Assembly (NCBI RefSeq): GCF_034057115.1 | Contig: NZ_CP139195.1 | Coordinates: 2,790,001-2,854,000 of the forward strand | DNA: 64,000 nt | DNA from: Pseudomonas sp. AN-1 | GTDB taxonomy: Bacteria > Pseudomonadota > Gammaproteobacteria > Pseudomonadales > Pseudomonadaceae | Reading direction: 5' to 3' | Shown: positions 25,827 through 33,965 of the stretch, piece after piece | Numbering within the stretch: the stretch's first letter is position 1 | How the letters are laid out: each line of letters starts with the position of its first letter | Translations under genes and position numbers: made by a program | Notes under the pieces: model-generated | What the model saw: the letters and a program-made list of their open reading frames with translations, nothing else | Databases searched by the model: none | What the model was told of the DNA's origin: nothing

Positions 25827-26239
25827 TTACAGGGTACCATCCACTGACCTTACGTTTTAATCAATCTTGATCATACGAAAAATAAAGCCACGAAGTAAGA
25901 GCTTTAACTTCTACCCTCGGAGGGAGGGGTGCCGACTTTTCATACAGGGTCTGGGGGCTGTTGCAGGTGATGGGGCCTTCGCCGAGCTTCAACGCAAGCT
26001 GACTCCCAAGCGGCAGCGCGATGGAGCCCCCTTGGCTGTGCAGTGCGGCGTAGCAGGGCAGCACCCAAGTAACAGAACCACGACGTCGTGCCGAGCGGCG
26101 TGAGCCAAAGGCTACCTTGGCCCGCGATCAGTCGGACCACCATTCACGAATACCTGTGCGCCAGAGATGAGTAGCCAGCCGAGCTTTATTGGTTTTTTAC
26201 GAAACCAAAGGAGTGAGTCATGTCCAAACTGGCTCATGA
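25827..26239. other. Gap between EcoRII-like gene and the Mza-like operon, possible transposase scrap
   Basis: 413 bases with no complete gene. On the plus strand around 26100-26165 one frame reads ISRTTIHEYLCARDE before a stop, which resembles the helix-turn-helix of IS21-type transposases, but too little is left to be sure. The Mza operon promoter should lie here. The local base composition is higher in GC than the flanking ATPase gene. Confidence 0.3.
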
Positions 26240-27646
26240 TCAGAGATTGACCTTTGATTGCAGCCCGACCGCGACGATGCCGCTGGAAATCCAGAGTTTT
26301 CTTCTCTCCACAATGTCCCTCTCGAAAAAATCCTTGAACGAGAGCACGCTGCCCTGAGTTTTGTATTCGGTGGTATCCGAGTTCTTCAGGCTCTCGGGGA
26401 CAACGAGGTGGATGCCCTGAGAGGCCATATCTTTGATCGCGTTTACGGCGATACTCTCGTCCAGAGTGGCAAGATAGAGATCGCAGTCTCTCATCTCCCC
26501 TTTGACCTGCTTCCACCGCTCACGAAGGGTCGTCTTCGCGCTTAGAACGAGGGCCTCGCAGTGCTGGCGGGTAGAGCTCTCGTATATAGTTCTGCTCGGC
26601 AGAATGAAGTCAGGACGCTTCTTGGCTTCGAGCACGACCTGCTTCTCGAACGGGATCCCGCCATCTGCCAGCATTGCCTCGATGTGGTGCTCGAAGGAGT
26701 AGCCCGCGCGGGACTTCCTCTGCTGAGCGGCAGAGAGCAACAGAGCGTCGATCTTGGGAAAGTCGAGCACGACAGCCCGCAGTACCCTCTCGAGACTCGC
26801 CTTAGCAGGGTCATCCCCCAGAATCATCCGAGCCAGATCGATGGACCTGGCTTTGATCTGATAGTCCTTGAAAATCTCGTATTCGAGACCACGACTGATC
26901 GCCCACAGAGCGTCGCCGGGATTACCCATAGCGTATGGATCCAGGCTCCTCAGCCCGTTCTCATCCAAATAGCGGTTTCGCGCAGCGGCGGCGAGCTCCG
27001 AAGTCGTCGGCATCGTACCGTAGCGCGAGGCGAGTTCCGGGAAGCTTCCGTCGCGAAACGCCCTGACGACCTCCTCGATGAATGAGACGGTCTTCTCCTC
27101 CCGCTCCCGTCGGACCTCGGTCGTAATGAATATTCCCGAGCGGAAGTCGGGAGGCAGAGAAAGGATGTCATGGACAACGTCGTATTCGTCGCTCTCGGAG
27201 TCGACGATCAAGGCCTTGTATCGTTTACCACTCCTCCCTAGGACGAGCAGAGAGGCAGGAGAAGCATCGCGAAATGGCGGCTTCGGCAGGCCGGTGAGAT
27301 GGGTTTCGACCCCCTTACTCGTGTAGTTGACAAGCCTAGCTCGCTTCGGCTCTCCGACTGCTGGCCATTCGATCTCGAAATAAGCTTCGCGAATCACGGC
27401 GGCGTCGGCTTTCTTGCGCACCTTCGTCACCAGCGGGGGGAAAAAGCCTCCATCCCTCTCGGCCGGAGGCACGTAGATTCCGCCCTGATGCTTGTTTGGC
27501 CGACGAGCCCAGTCCCTATCGTTCACAGACAGCTTCTTGACGTAGAGCGAATCGCTCTCGTCCAGCAGGGAGGTCAGAAAGCACGAGGCTTCAGCCTCGG
27601 CGAAGGTATCGATTACAGGGCCATTCGAGCGTTTGATTTTTTTCAT
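26240..27646 (-). CDS. EcoRII-like type IIE restriction endonuclease (expected CCWGG)
   Basis: 468 residues; R.EcoRII itself is about 400. The N-terminal part (35-120: KLSVNDRDWARR, GGIYVPPAERDGGFFP, ARLVNYTSKGVETHLTGL) resembles the B3-like effector-binding domain of EcoRII. The C-terminal part (about 280-425) is the catalytic domain: Y355, K371 (SAKTTLRERW) and R377 have exactly the 16- and 6-residue spacings of the EcoRII triad Y308/K324/R330. RPDFILPS precedes the tyrosine. It should need two CCWGG copies for cleavage. It is the likely partner of the Dcm-type methylase encoded divergently at 28360. The 183-residue gene lies 52 bases upstream on the same strand. Confidence 0.85.
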   Translation of the reverse strand: MKKIKRSNGPVIDTFAEAEASCFLTSLLDESDSLYVKKLSVNDRDWARRPNKHQGGIYVPPAERDGGFFPPLVTKVRKKADAAVIREAYFEIEWPAVGEPKRARLVNYTSKGVETHLTGLPKPPFRDASPASLLVLGRSGKRYKALIVDSESDEYDVVHDILSLPPDFRSGIFITTEVRREREEKTVSFIEEVVRAFRDGSFPELASRYGTMPTTSELAAAARNRYLDENGLRSLDPYAMGNPGDALWAISRGLEYEIFKDYQIKARSIDLARMILGDDPAKASLERVLRAVVLDFPKIDALLLSAAQQRKSRAGYSFEHHIEAMLADGGIPFEKQVVLEAKKRPDFILPSRTIYESSTRQHCEALVLSAKTTLRERWKQVKGEMRDCDLYLATLDESIAVNAIKDMASQGIHLVVPESLKNSDTTEYKTQGSVLSFKDFFERDIVERRKLWISSGIVAVGLQSKVNL

Positions 27647-27698
27647 AAGCGGATACTACTGACGGCTCAAGCGCCGGTCTACCTAGCCGTAGAGGCCA

Positions 27699-28250
27699 CT
27701 ACGCAGGCATGTCGCCCGGGTGATTTCGCAGGTGGGCATCCAGCACGAAGCGGAACAGGCTGGCCACCTCGTCATCGCTCATCGGCCCCGGCTGGTGGTG
27801 ATGGGCCGGGCGCAGCACGCGGGTCTTGCCGTCCCGCGCGAGCCAGTCGAACACGAAGAAGTGCGCTCCCTCGACCTGGTTGAGCGGCTTCACCATGCCC
27901 CATGTGCGCGTGCTGCGAGCATAGAGCGCAAGGTACATCGTCAGCATCTGGCGGGCGTCCGCGTCCGGCGCCTGCAGCGTGTCGTAGAAGCGCAGCGCGT
28001 CCGACAGCGCATCGCCAGGCACGGGAACCTGCGCGGCAAGGTCGCCCATCAGTCCGCCACCTGACTGCATGTCCCGGTAAAGCTGCGCGCCCGCCTGGGT
28101 GACCATACGCGGCCCGCCGTGGAGATTCACGCTGTAGAGCCACAGCTTCACCGGGTTGCAGGACAGGGCGTCCGCGTCCGTTTTCCAGCCGGCCGCCTGC
28201 ATCTGCTGCTGCAGTCGCGCCATGCGCGCCCTCTCCAGATCATTTTCCAT
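27699..28250 (-). CDS. Hypothetical protein between R.EcoRII-like and dcm-like genes
   Basis: 183 residues starting MENDLERARMARLQQQMQAA; this start at 28250 is preferred over one at 28370, which would overlap the divergent dcm-like gene. The protein is mostly helical, has one Cys and a His-rich segment (RPAHHHQPGPMSDDE), and no family that I recognise. It is divergent from the methylase across 109 bases that contain the HTH-type operator repeats, and cotranscribed with the EcoRII-like endonuclease. The position suggests a controller or accessory factor of this restriction locus, but no DNA-binding motif is obvious. Confidence 0.65.
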   Translation of the reverse strand: MENDLERARMARLQQQMQAAGWKTDADALSCNPVKLWLYSVNLHGGPRMVTQAGAQLYRDMQSGGGLMGDLAAQVPVPGDALSDALRFYDTLQAPDADARQMLTMYLALYARSTRTWGMVKPLNQVEGAHFFVFDWLARDGKTRVLRPAHHHQPGPMSDDEVASLFRFVLDAHLRNHPGDMPA

Positions 28251-28266
28251 GTATGAATTTCCAGTG

Positions 28267-28339
28267 TTTTTGCGACTTTTCGCATGATGCCCTGTTGCCA
28301 CAGGTCTTTCCAATCCCCAGAATACGCAAAATGCGAAAA
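28267..28339. promoter_or_regulatory. Divergent operator of the dcm-like/restriction locus
   Basis: TTTTGCG (28268-28274) is mirrored by CGCAAAA (28325-28331), and TTTTCGCAT (28277-28285) by ATGCGAAAA (28331-28339). These nested inverted repeats lie between the divergent 183-residue gene and the dcm-like gene. C5 methylases with an N-terminal HTH, such as M.SsoII and M.EcoRII, repress their own promoter and can govern the endonuclease, so this is a good candidate site for the methylase at 28360. Confidence 0.55.
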
Positions 28340-28359
28340 ACGTTCCCAGAGGAAACAAA

Positions 28360-29655
28360 ATGGCACCCAATGACCATCAGACCAGCTTCGCCCTGCTGCG
28401 CGAAAAGGCAGGCATGACCATCGAGGACGTGATGGAGCTGACCGGTAAATCGAAAAGCACGGTCTACCGCTGGGAGAATGGGCAGATTCAGGCCGACAAG
28501 CTGGCCCTCAAGGTCATCAACGAGCGGATTGCCCACGCGGCCAGGGGCCACGAGAGCAAGCCCGGCGCGGCTTTCCGCTTCATCGACCTGTTTGCCGGCA
28601 TTGGCGGCATGCGCAAGGCCTTCGACGCGGCGGGCGGGCAGTGCGTGTTCACCAGCGAGTGGAACAAGTACGCCCGCATGACCTACCAGGCGAACTACGA
28701 GTGCGACCACGAGGTGACCGGCGACATCACCAAGATCGAGGCCAGCGATATTCCGGCCCATGACGTGCTGGTGGCCGGATTCCCGTGCCAGCCGTTCTCG
28801 ATTGCCGGCGTCTCCAAGAAGAACTCGCTGGGCCGCGCCCACGGTTTCGAGGACAAGACACAGGGAACGCTGTTCTTCGACGTGGCCCGCATCATCGCGC
28901 ACCACCGCCCGGCGGCCTTCCTGCTGGAAAACGTGAAGAACCTGAAGGGGCACGACAAGGGCCGTACCTTCCAGACCATCATGGAAACCCTGCAGGACGA
29001 GCTGGGTTATCACGTCCACCACCGGATCGTCGACGCCCAGCACTGGGTGCCCCAGCACCGCGAACGCATATTCATCGTTGGTTTCCGCGAGGACGTGCCG
29101 TTCGACTTCGACCAGCTGGTTTTCCCGGGAAAACCGCCGGTACTTGGCGACATCCTGCACCCTGAAAACGGCGACGAGGAGGCCGAAGCCCCCTTCACCG
29201 AGGGTGACGCGGCCACGGTCGCGGAGAAGTACACCCTGACCGAAAAGCTCTGGAACTACCTGCAGGCCTACGCCGACAAGCACAAGGCCGCCGGCAACGG
29301 TTTCGGCTTCGGCATCAACGGCAAGGACGACGTGACACGTACCCTGTCGGCCCGGTACTACAAGGACGGCTCCGAAATCCTGGTGCACCAGCAGGGCAAT
29401 CGCCCGCGCCGGCTGACGCCGCGCGAGTGCGCGCGCCTGATGGGCTTCGACATGCCCGGCCAGCCGCTGTTCGAGATTCCGGTTTCGGATACCCAGGCGT
29501 ACAAGCAGTTCGGCAATGCAGTGGTGGTTCCCAAGGTGAAGGCCATCGCACAGCTGATGCGCCCGCATGTCGAGGCCATTCTCGAAAGCAGTCGGCGGCA
29601 TGACCCGCAACTGGCCATTGCTGACCTGTTCGAGGCTGAAAAGGCCACTGCATGA
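28360..29655 (+). CDS. dcm: Dcm/M.EcoRII-type DNA (cytosine-5) methyltransferase with HTH
   Basis: 431 residues. An N-terminal XRE-like helix-turn-helix (about 9-50; [20 protein letters not shown]) precedes the C5 methylase: motif [13 protein letters not shown] (72-83), motif [10 protein letters not shown] with nucleophile C143, motif VI ENV (190-192), [12 protein letters not shown], the target region [31 protein letters not shown], and motif [10 protein letters not shown]. The strong resemblance to E. coli Dcm across the target region predicts methylation of the inner C of CCWGG. A vsr gene overlaps its end by four bases. It should protect host DNA from the EcoRII-like and MvaI-like endonucleases nearby. 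Confidence 0.93.
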   Translation: MAPNDHQTSFALLREKAGMTIEDVMELTGKSKSTVYRWENGQIQADKLALKVINERIAHAARGHESKPGAAFRFIDLFAGIGGMRKAFDAAGGQCVFTSEWNKYARMTYQANYECDHEVTGDITKIEASDIPAHDVLVAGFPCQPFSIAGVSKKNSLGRAHGFEDKTQGTLFFDVARIIAHHRPAAFLLENVKNLKGHDKGRTFQTIMETLQDELGYHVHHRIVDAQHWVPQHRERIFIVGFREDVPFDFDQLVFPGKPPVLGDILHPENGDEEAEAPFTEGDAATVAEKYTLTEKLWNYLQAYADKHKAAGNGFGFGINGKDDVTRTLSARYYKDGSEILVHQQGNRPRRLTPRECARLMGFDMPGQPLFEIPVSDTQAYKQFGNAVVVPKVKAIAQLMRPHVEAILESSRRHDPQLAIADLFEAEKATA

Positions 29656-30080
29656 CGGATGTCGTCAGCTCCGAAAAGCGGAGCCAGATGATGTCCGGGA
29701 TCCGTTCGAAGGACACCCGGCCAGAAATGATCGTGAGGCGTGCGCTGCACGCCCGCGGTTTCCGTTACCGACTGCACGTCAAAGACCTGCCGGGAAAGCC
29801 GGACCTCGTTTTCCCCCGTTACAGAAGCGTGGTCATGATCCACGGCTGTTTCTGGCACGGGCACAACTGCCACCTGTTCAAAGTGCCCGGCACCCGGACA
29901 GAGTTCTGGCTGGCCAAGATCGGACGCAACCGGGAGCGGGATGCGGAAGTGCGACAGGCGCTGGCCGGACTGGGGTGGCGGGTGCTTGAAGTCTGGGAAT
30001 GCGAGTTGCGGGGCGCCCGTAAAGCGGGCTACCAGCCCGTTGTAGAGCGGATTGCGGCCTGGCTATCGCTTGCCAATTGA
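29652..30080 (+). CDS. vsr: Very short patch repair endonuclease Vsr (intact copy)
   Basis: 142 residues. All residues known from E. coli Vsr are at the same numbers: E25, D51 (GKPDLVF), H64 (HGCFW), H69 and H71 (WHGHNC), followed by [15 protein letters not shown] and [11 protein letters not shown]. It nicks at T:G mismatches formed when 5-methylcytosine in CCWGG deaminates, and so counters mutation caused by the adjacent methylase. It starts inside the dcm stop (ATGA overlap). The C-terminus is complete ([11 protein letters not shown]), unlike the second copy. Confidence 0.95.
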   Translation: MTDVVSSEKRSQMMSGIRSKDTRPEMIVRRALHARGFRYRLHVKDLPGKPDLVFPRYRSVVMIHGCFWHGHNCHLFKVPGTRTEFWLAKIGRNRERDAEVRQALAGLGWRVLEVWECELRGARKAGYQPVVERIAAWLSLAN

Positions 30081-30154
30081 GCCATTCAGAGGAATAGTCT
30101 CGCCCTCCATGTCCCTGCACCTCTCAAGCAAGGACAGCCTTTGGAAGGGAAACC

Positions 30155-32629
30155 ATGTCTGCCAGTCTCAAAACTCCACTTGAAAATGTTGCTGATGCCA
30201 TGCATCGGCATGGGGCCCACCATGTCGTGTTCAAGCTGCTAGCGAACAATGACAACTCCAAGCAACAGATCTATTTCGGTGGCGATTTTGACGTCCTCAG
30301 AATGATCCCGCACGGTGAGCTGACAGGGACGTTCAGCGAAAGGGACGGCGTAATTTTTAAAGCGCCACTCACGCTTAGCTGGCTTCCAGCTGACCTTACC
30401 GGGCTGCCATCACCTGCTCCTGGTGCCCAGCTGATTTACTACCCCCGTTATCCTGAAGTTCGTATGTCAGGATTCCTACGGGGGTGCGCTCATGCGCCAA
30501 GTCACCTAATGCAACCTCCGACTCCAGAGGAGCGGATTCTGCGGGAGCACACACCTAGATGCCTCGTCCTCGGCATTTGCCCCAATGGTGAGGTCCTTGC
30601 TTATGTAGGCGCTTGGGGGAGCGTCCTTGCTCAAGATGCAATCTTGAGGATCCAGAGTAACCGCGCAAACAGCGTCGCCTCGGTCTTCTATGAGTTGCGA
30701 CCACCGAAATCTGACGGCCGCAAAGAGCTCCTGCGGAGGCTTTGCTCTATCAGTGCCAGTGGCCCCATTGCTTCCTGCCGTTTGGACGCGACAGGGCAGA
30801 AAATCCAGTATTCTGCCAAGAACGCTGCCGGATACACGTTAGAAAGCCTCTTTAACATCACTCCAAATGGGGCGTCTGAACCAGACTTTATGGGCTGGGA
30901 ACTGAAGGCACACAGCAGCGGTGCTCTGACGCTAATGACCCCAGAGCCAGACTCCGGAAGCTACCTAGATGACCTAGGAATCTTCCTTGAAAACTATGGG
31001 AGATCGGACAGCTCTCGCCGTGACTTCACAGGAAGGCATCTTAACAATATCCCCTGCGAAAGATCCTCCCTTACGCTTCGAATGGAGGGATACGACCCGA
31101 ACAGTGGGGAGGTAATCGACCCGGATGGAGGCCTTACGCTTCGTGACGAGGACGGCAACTTGGCCGCCGGATGGAGCTTCAGCAAACTGATATCGCATTG
31201 GTCAAGGAAACATGCTCAGACGGCCTATATTACTTACACGAAGACCTCAATCAAGGAATATCCGTATTTCCAATATGGGCCAGAGGTGCTTTTGTGCCGA
31301 GGATCCGAAGTCAAACGATTCCTTTCAGCTTTACATGACGGGACAATTTACTATGACCCGGGTGTAAACCAAAAGCTTCACGGTGAGCAGTGGCGCGCCA
31401 AGAAAAGAAACCAATTCCGAGTTGCGTGGAAAAACGTCTGCAACCTATATGAGCACACAGATAAACTTGATCTTTCCCAGTCCCAGTGGATACTCAATAC
31501 CATCAATGAGCGGACTGCCCATACAGCAAGGGTCCACGAGAACAAGCACCGCGCGGCTTTCCGCTTTATCGACCTGTTTGCCGGCATTGGCGGAATGCGC
31601 AAGGCCTTCGACGCAGCGGGCGGGCAGTGCGTGTTCACCAGCGAGTGGAACAACCACGCACGCATGACCTACCAGGCGAACTACGAGTGCGACCATGAGG
31701 TGGCCGGCGACATCACCAAGATCGAGGCCAGCGAGATTCCGGCCCACGACGTGCTGGTGGCCGGCTTCCCCTGCCAGCCATTCTCGATTGCCGGCGTATC
31801 CAAGAAGAACTCGCTTGGCCGCACCCACGGTTTCGAGGGCAAGACGCAGGGCTCGCTGTTCTTCGACGTAGCCCGTATCCTGGCCTACCACCGCCCGGCA
31901 GCCTTCCTGCTGGAAAACGTGAAGAACCTGAAGGGGCACGACAAGGGCCGCACCTTCCAGACCATCATGGAAACCCTGCGGGACGAGCTGGGTTATCACG
32001 TCCACCACCGGATCATCGACGCACAGCACTGGGTGCCCCAGCACCGCGAACGCATCTTCATCGTCGGCTTCCGCGAGGACGTGCCGTTCGACTTCGACCA
32101 GCTGGTTTTCCCGGAAAAACCGCCGGTACTGGGCGACATCCTGCACCCGGAAAACGGCGACGAGGAGGCCGAAGCCCCCTTCACCGTGGGTGACGCGGCC
32201 ACGGTCGCGGAGAAGTACACCCTGACCGCAAAGCTCTGGGACTACCTGCAGGCCTACGCCGACAAGCACAAGGCAGCGGGCAACGGCTTTGGCTTCGTCA
32301 TTAACGGCAGGGACGACGTGACCCAGCCCCTGTCAGCCCGGTACTACAAGGACGGCTCCGAAATCCTGGTGCACCAGCAGGGCAACCGCCCGCGCCGGCT
32401 GACGCCGCGCGAGTGCGCGCGCCTGATGGGTTTCGACATGCCCGGCCAGCCGCTTTTCGAGATCCCGGTTTCGGATACACAGGCGTACAAGCAGTTCGGC
32501 AATGCGGTGGTGGTGCCCAAGGTGAAGGCCATCGCACAGCTGATGCGCCCGCATGTCGAGGCCATCCTGGCGGGCCAGCAGCGGGGACAGGCACAACCGG
32601 TGTCCGAGGCTGAAAAGGCCACTGCATGA
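30155..32629 (+). CDS. Fusion of an MvaI/BcnI-type restriction endonuclease with a Dcm-type methyltransferase
   Basis: 824 residues in one uninterrupted frame. Residues 1-200 are an unassigned N-terminal region. About 205-440 form an MvaI/BcnI endonuclease domain: [13 protein letters not shown], then [12 protein letters not shown] with D244, E249 and K251 as the PD-(D/E)XK-like site, then [13 protein letters not shown]. From about residue 450 (NERTAH) the protein is a near copy of the methylase at 28360 without its [23 protein letters not shown] with C540, [12 protein letters not shown]. In the target region [10 protein letters not shown] has become [10 protein letters not shown]. MvaI and Dcm both act on CCWGG, so cutting and protection of one site are joined. 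The second vsr overlaps its stop. Confidence 0.88.
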   Translation: MSASLKTPLENVADAMHRHGAHHVVFKLLANNDNSKQQIYFGGDFDVLRMIPHGELTGTFSERDGVIFKAPLTLSWLPADLTGLPSPAPGAQLIYYPRYPEVRMSGFLRGCAHAPSHLMQPPTPEERILREHTPRCLVLGICPNGEVLAYVGAWGSVLAQDAILRIQSNRANSVASVFYELRPPKSDGRKELLRRLCSISASGPIASCRLDATGQKIQYSAKNAAGYTLESLFNITPNGASEPDFMGWELKAHSSGALTLMTPEPDSGSYLDDLGIFLENYGRSDSSRRDFTGRHLNNIPCERSSLTLRMEGYDPNSGEVIDPDGGLTLRDEDGNLAAGWSFSKLISHWSRKHAQTAYITYTKTSIKEYPYFQYGPEVLLCRGSEVKRFLSALHDGTIYYDPGVNQKLHGEQWRAKKRNQFRVAWKNVCNLYEHTDKLDLSQSQWILNTINERTAHTARVHENKHRAAFRFIDLFAGIGGMRKAFDAAGGQCVFTSEWNNHARMTYQANYECDHEVAGDITKIEASEIPAHDVLVAGFPCQPFSIAGVSKKNSLGRTHGFEGKTQGSLFFDVARILAYHRPAAFLLENVKNLKGHDKGRTFQTIMETLRDELGYHVHHRIIDAQHWVPQHRERIFIVGFREDVPFDFDQLVFPEKPPVLGDILHPENGDEEAEAPFTVGDAATVAEKYTLTAKLWDYLQAYADKHKAAGNGFGFVINGRDDVTQPLSARYYKDGSEILVHQQGNRPRRLTPRECARLMGFDMPGQPLFEIPVSDTQAYKQFGNAVVVPKVKAIAQLMRPHVEAILAGQQRGQAQPVSEAEKATA

Positions 32630-33018
32630 CGGATGTCGTCGGCTCCGAAAAGCGGAGTCAGATGATGCCCGGCATCCGCTCGAAGGACACCCGGCCAGAA
32701 ATGATCGTGCGGCGTGCACTGCACGCCCGCGGTTTCCGCTACCGCCTTCACGTCAAAGACCTGCCGGGAAAGCCTGACCTCGTTTTCCCTCGCTACAGAA
32801 GCGTGGCTATGGTCCATGGCTGCTTCTGGAACGGGCACGATTGCCATCTGTTCAAAGTTCCCGGCACCCGAACAGAGTTCTGGCTCGGCAAGATCGAGCG
32901 CAATCGCGAGCACGATGTGGAGGCAAGGAAAGCACTTCGTGCGCCTGGCTGGAGGCTTCTGGAAGTCTGGGAGCGCGAGCCAAGGGCAGCCCGGAAGAAC
33001 GGCTACGCCCCGTTGTAG
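32626..33018 (+). pseudogene. vsr: Second vsr copy, active-site mutant and truncated
   Basis: 130 residues, collinear with the first Vsr through residue 125. H69 is replaced by Asn (FWNGHDC, CAC to AAC); E25, D51, H64 and H71 are kept. The conserved WEC near the C-terminus is WER. A single-base deletion near 33007 relative to the first copy brings TAG into frame, removing about the last 13 residues. The nucleotide similarity continues beyond the stop to about 33035. Loss of H69, needed in E. coli Vsr, and of the tail suggest an inactive duplicate. It overlaps the fusion gene stop by four bases. Confidence 0.85.
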
Positions 33019-33276
33019 AGCGGATTGCGGCCTAGCCATCCTCTTAGTCTACGAGCGACGGAAGTGGCGCACATGGAAAGTCTTCAGCAGCACTTCACCG
33101 GCGTAGCAGCGAAATACCTGAACCGCCCCGAGCCGAACACCTCGGATTAAGAGCAGCTAAAAAAAACCTGACTCTCGCGACGGGAGCCAGAGGCGGTGCG
33201 GTCTGTAGCGACCGCATACGAGGTTTTGTTATCGGCTCTAAAAATGCCATCCCTGCGTCGCAGCGCTCCGACTACC
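33019..33276. other. Non-coding debris downstream of the second vsr
   Basis: Contains the last 17 bases of homology to the first vsr, then AT-rich and hairpin-like sequence (a GCGGTC...GACCGC dyad near 33197-33214). No gene is supported. It forms part of a 689-base gap filled with mobile-element scraps. Confidence 0.4.
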
Positions 33277-33345
33277 TGTCCAAATGAGCGTGGAACATGT
33301 GTCCGGATCAGTGTGGGCTGAGTGTCCGAATGGCGTGAAATCCGC
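33277..33345. repeat. Three 23-bp-spaced repeats, probable IS21-family terminus
   Basis: TGTCCAAAT at 33277, TGTCCGGAT at 33300 and TGTCCGAAT at 33323 are spaced exactly 23 bases apart, with similar bases after each (GAGCGTGGAAC, CAGTGTGGGCT). Repeated TGTCC-type boxes at such spacing are usual in the ends of IS21-family elements. No transposase gene remains here, so this would be an isolated end. Confidence 0.45.
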
Positions 33346-33362
33346 AACGGGTCGACCGCCTA

Positions 33363-33540
33363 GGAAAAACCTTTCAACTTGAGCTGCTCCAGCAGGGCCA
33401 TGCGCACGCCGCGACTGGTGAGCTACTGCACTAGGCGGTGCAGATCGTCCAGGTTGCGGGCCAAGCGGTCCATGCTGCGCACCACCAAGGTATCGCTCTC
33501 ACACACCTAGATGAGCACCCCGTCAAGCTGGGGACGCGAG
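33363..33540 (-). pseudogene. Tn3-family resolvase remnant
   Basis: On the minus strand the frame reads RPQLDGVLI, a stop, then VCESDTLVVRSMDRLARNLD, DLHRLVQ, a second stop, and LTSRGVRMALLEQLK. The DTLVVRSMDRLARNLDDL segment is the serine-recombinase motif of Tn3-type resolvases. Two internal stops and the absence of both ends show a decayed fragment. It points to a lost transposon between the defence cargo and the replication module. Confidence 0.75.
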
Positions 33541-33707
33541 CAACTAAGGCACAGCCCTGGACACCTAGCAGCTAACCCGTAATGAGCCGTGTATCACCGT
33601 AGTTTTTAGTATTTTCTCGAGTAACTACAGAAAATCGGCAATTAGCCGGAACACGGCAGCGCAGCGTTTTTGGATGCTCTCCATGCAATTTAACAGGGAG
33701 TTGCTCC

Positions 33708-33965
33708 ATGCAAACGAAGAATCATCAGGCGGCCACGGCGGCGGCAAACACTGCTGACACCACGACACTGCTCCTGACTAGCGCTGACGCCGCACAAATG
33801 CTTGGCATCTGTACTAACACCTTGGCCGTTTGGCGCTCGACCGGGCGCTACAACCTGCCGTTTATCAAGGTCGGCCGCTGCGTACGTTACCGCCTCAGCG
33901 ACTTGACGGACTTCATGACGCATCGCACTGCGCTGCACACCGGCCAGGTGACCCGTCATGACTGA
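33708..33965 (+). CDS. AlpA/excisionase-type small HTH protein
   Basis: 85 residues. The C-terminal two thirds form a MerR/AlpA-like winged helix: LTSADAAQMLGICTNTLAVW, RSTGRYNLPFIKVGRCVRYR, LSDLTDFMT. P4-like elements carry such a protein to activate the integrase or act as excision factor. It overlaps the next gene by eight bases and begins the operon that holds the primase and helicase-like genes, so it is probably the island's directionality factor or regulator. The Ala/Thr-rich N-terminus (to about residue 20) looks disordered. Confidence 0.8.
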   Translation: MQTKNHQAATAAANTADTTTLLLTSADAAQMLGICTNTLAVWRSTGRYNLPFIKVGRCVRYRLSDLTDFMTHRTALHTGQVTRHD

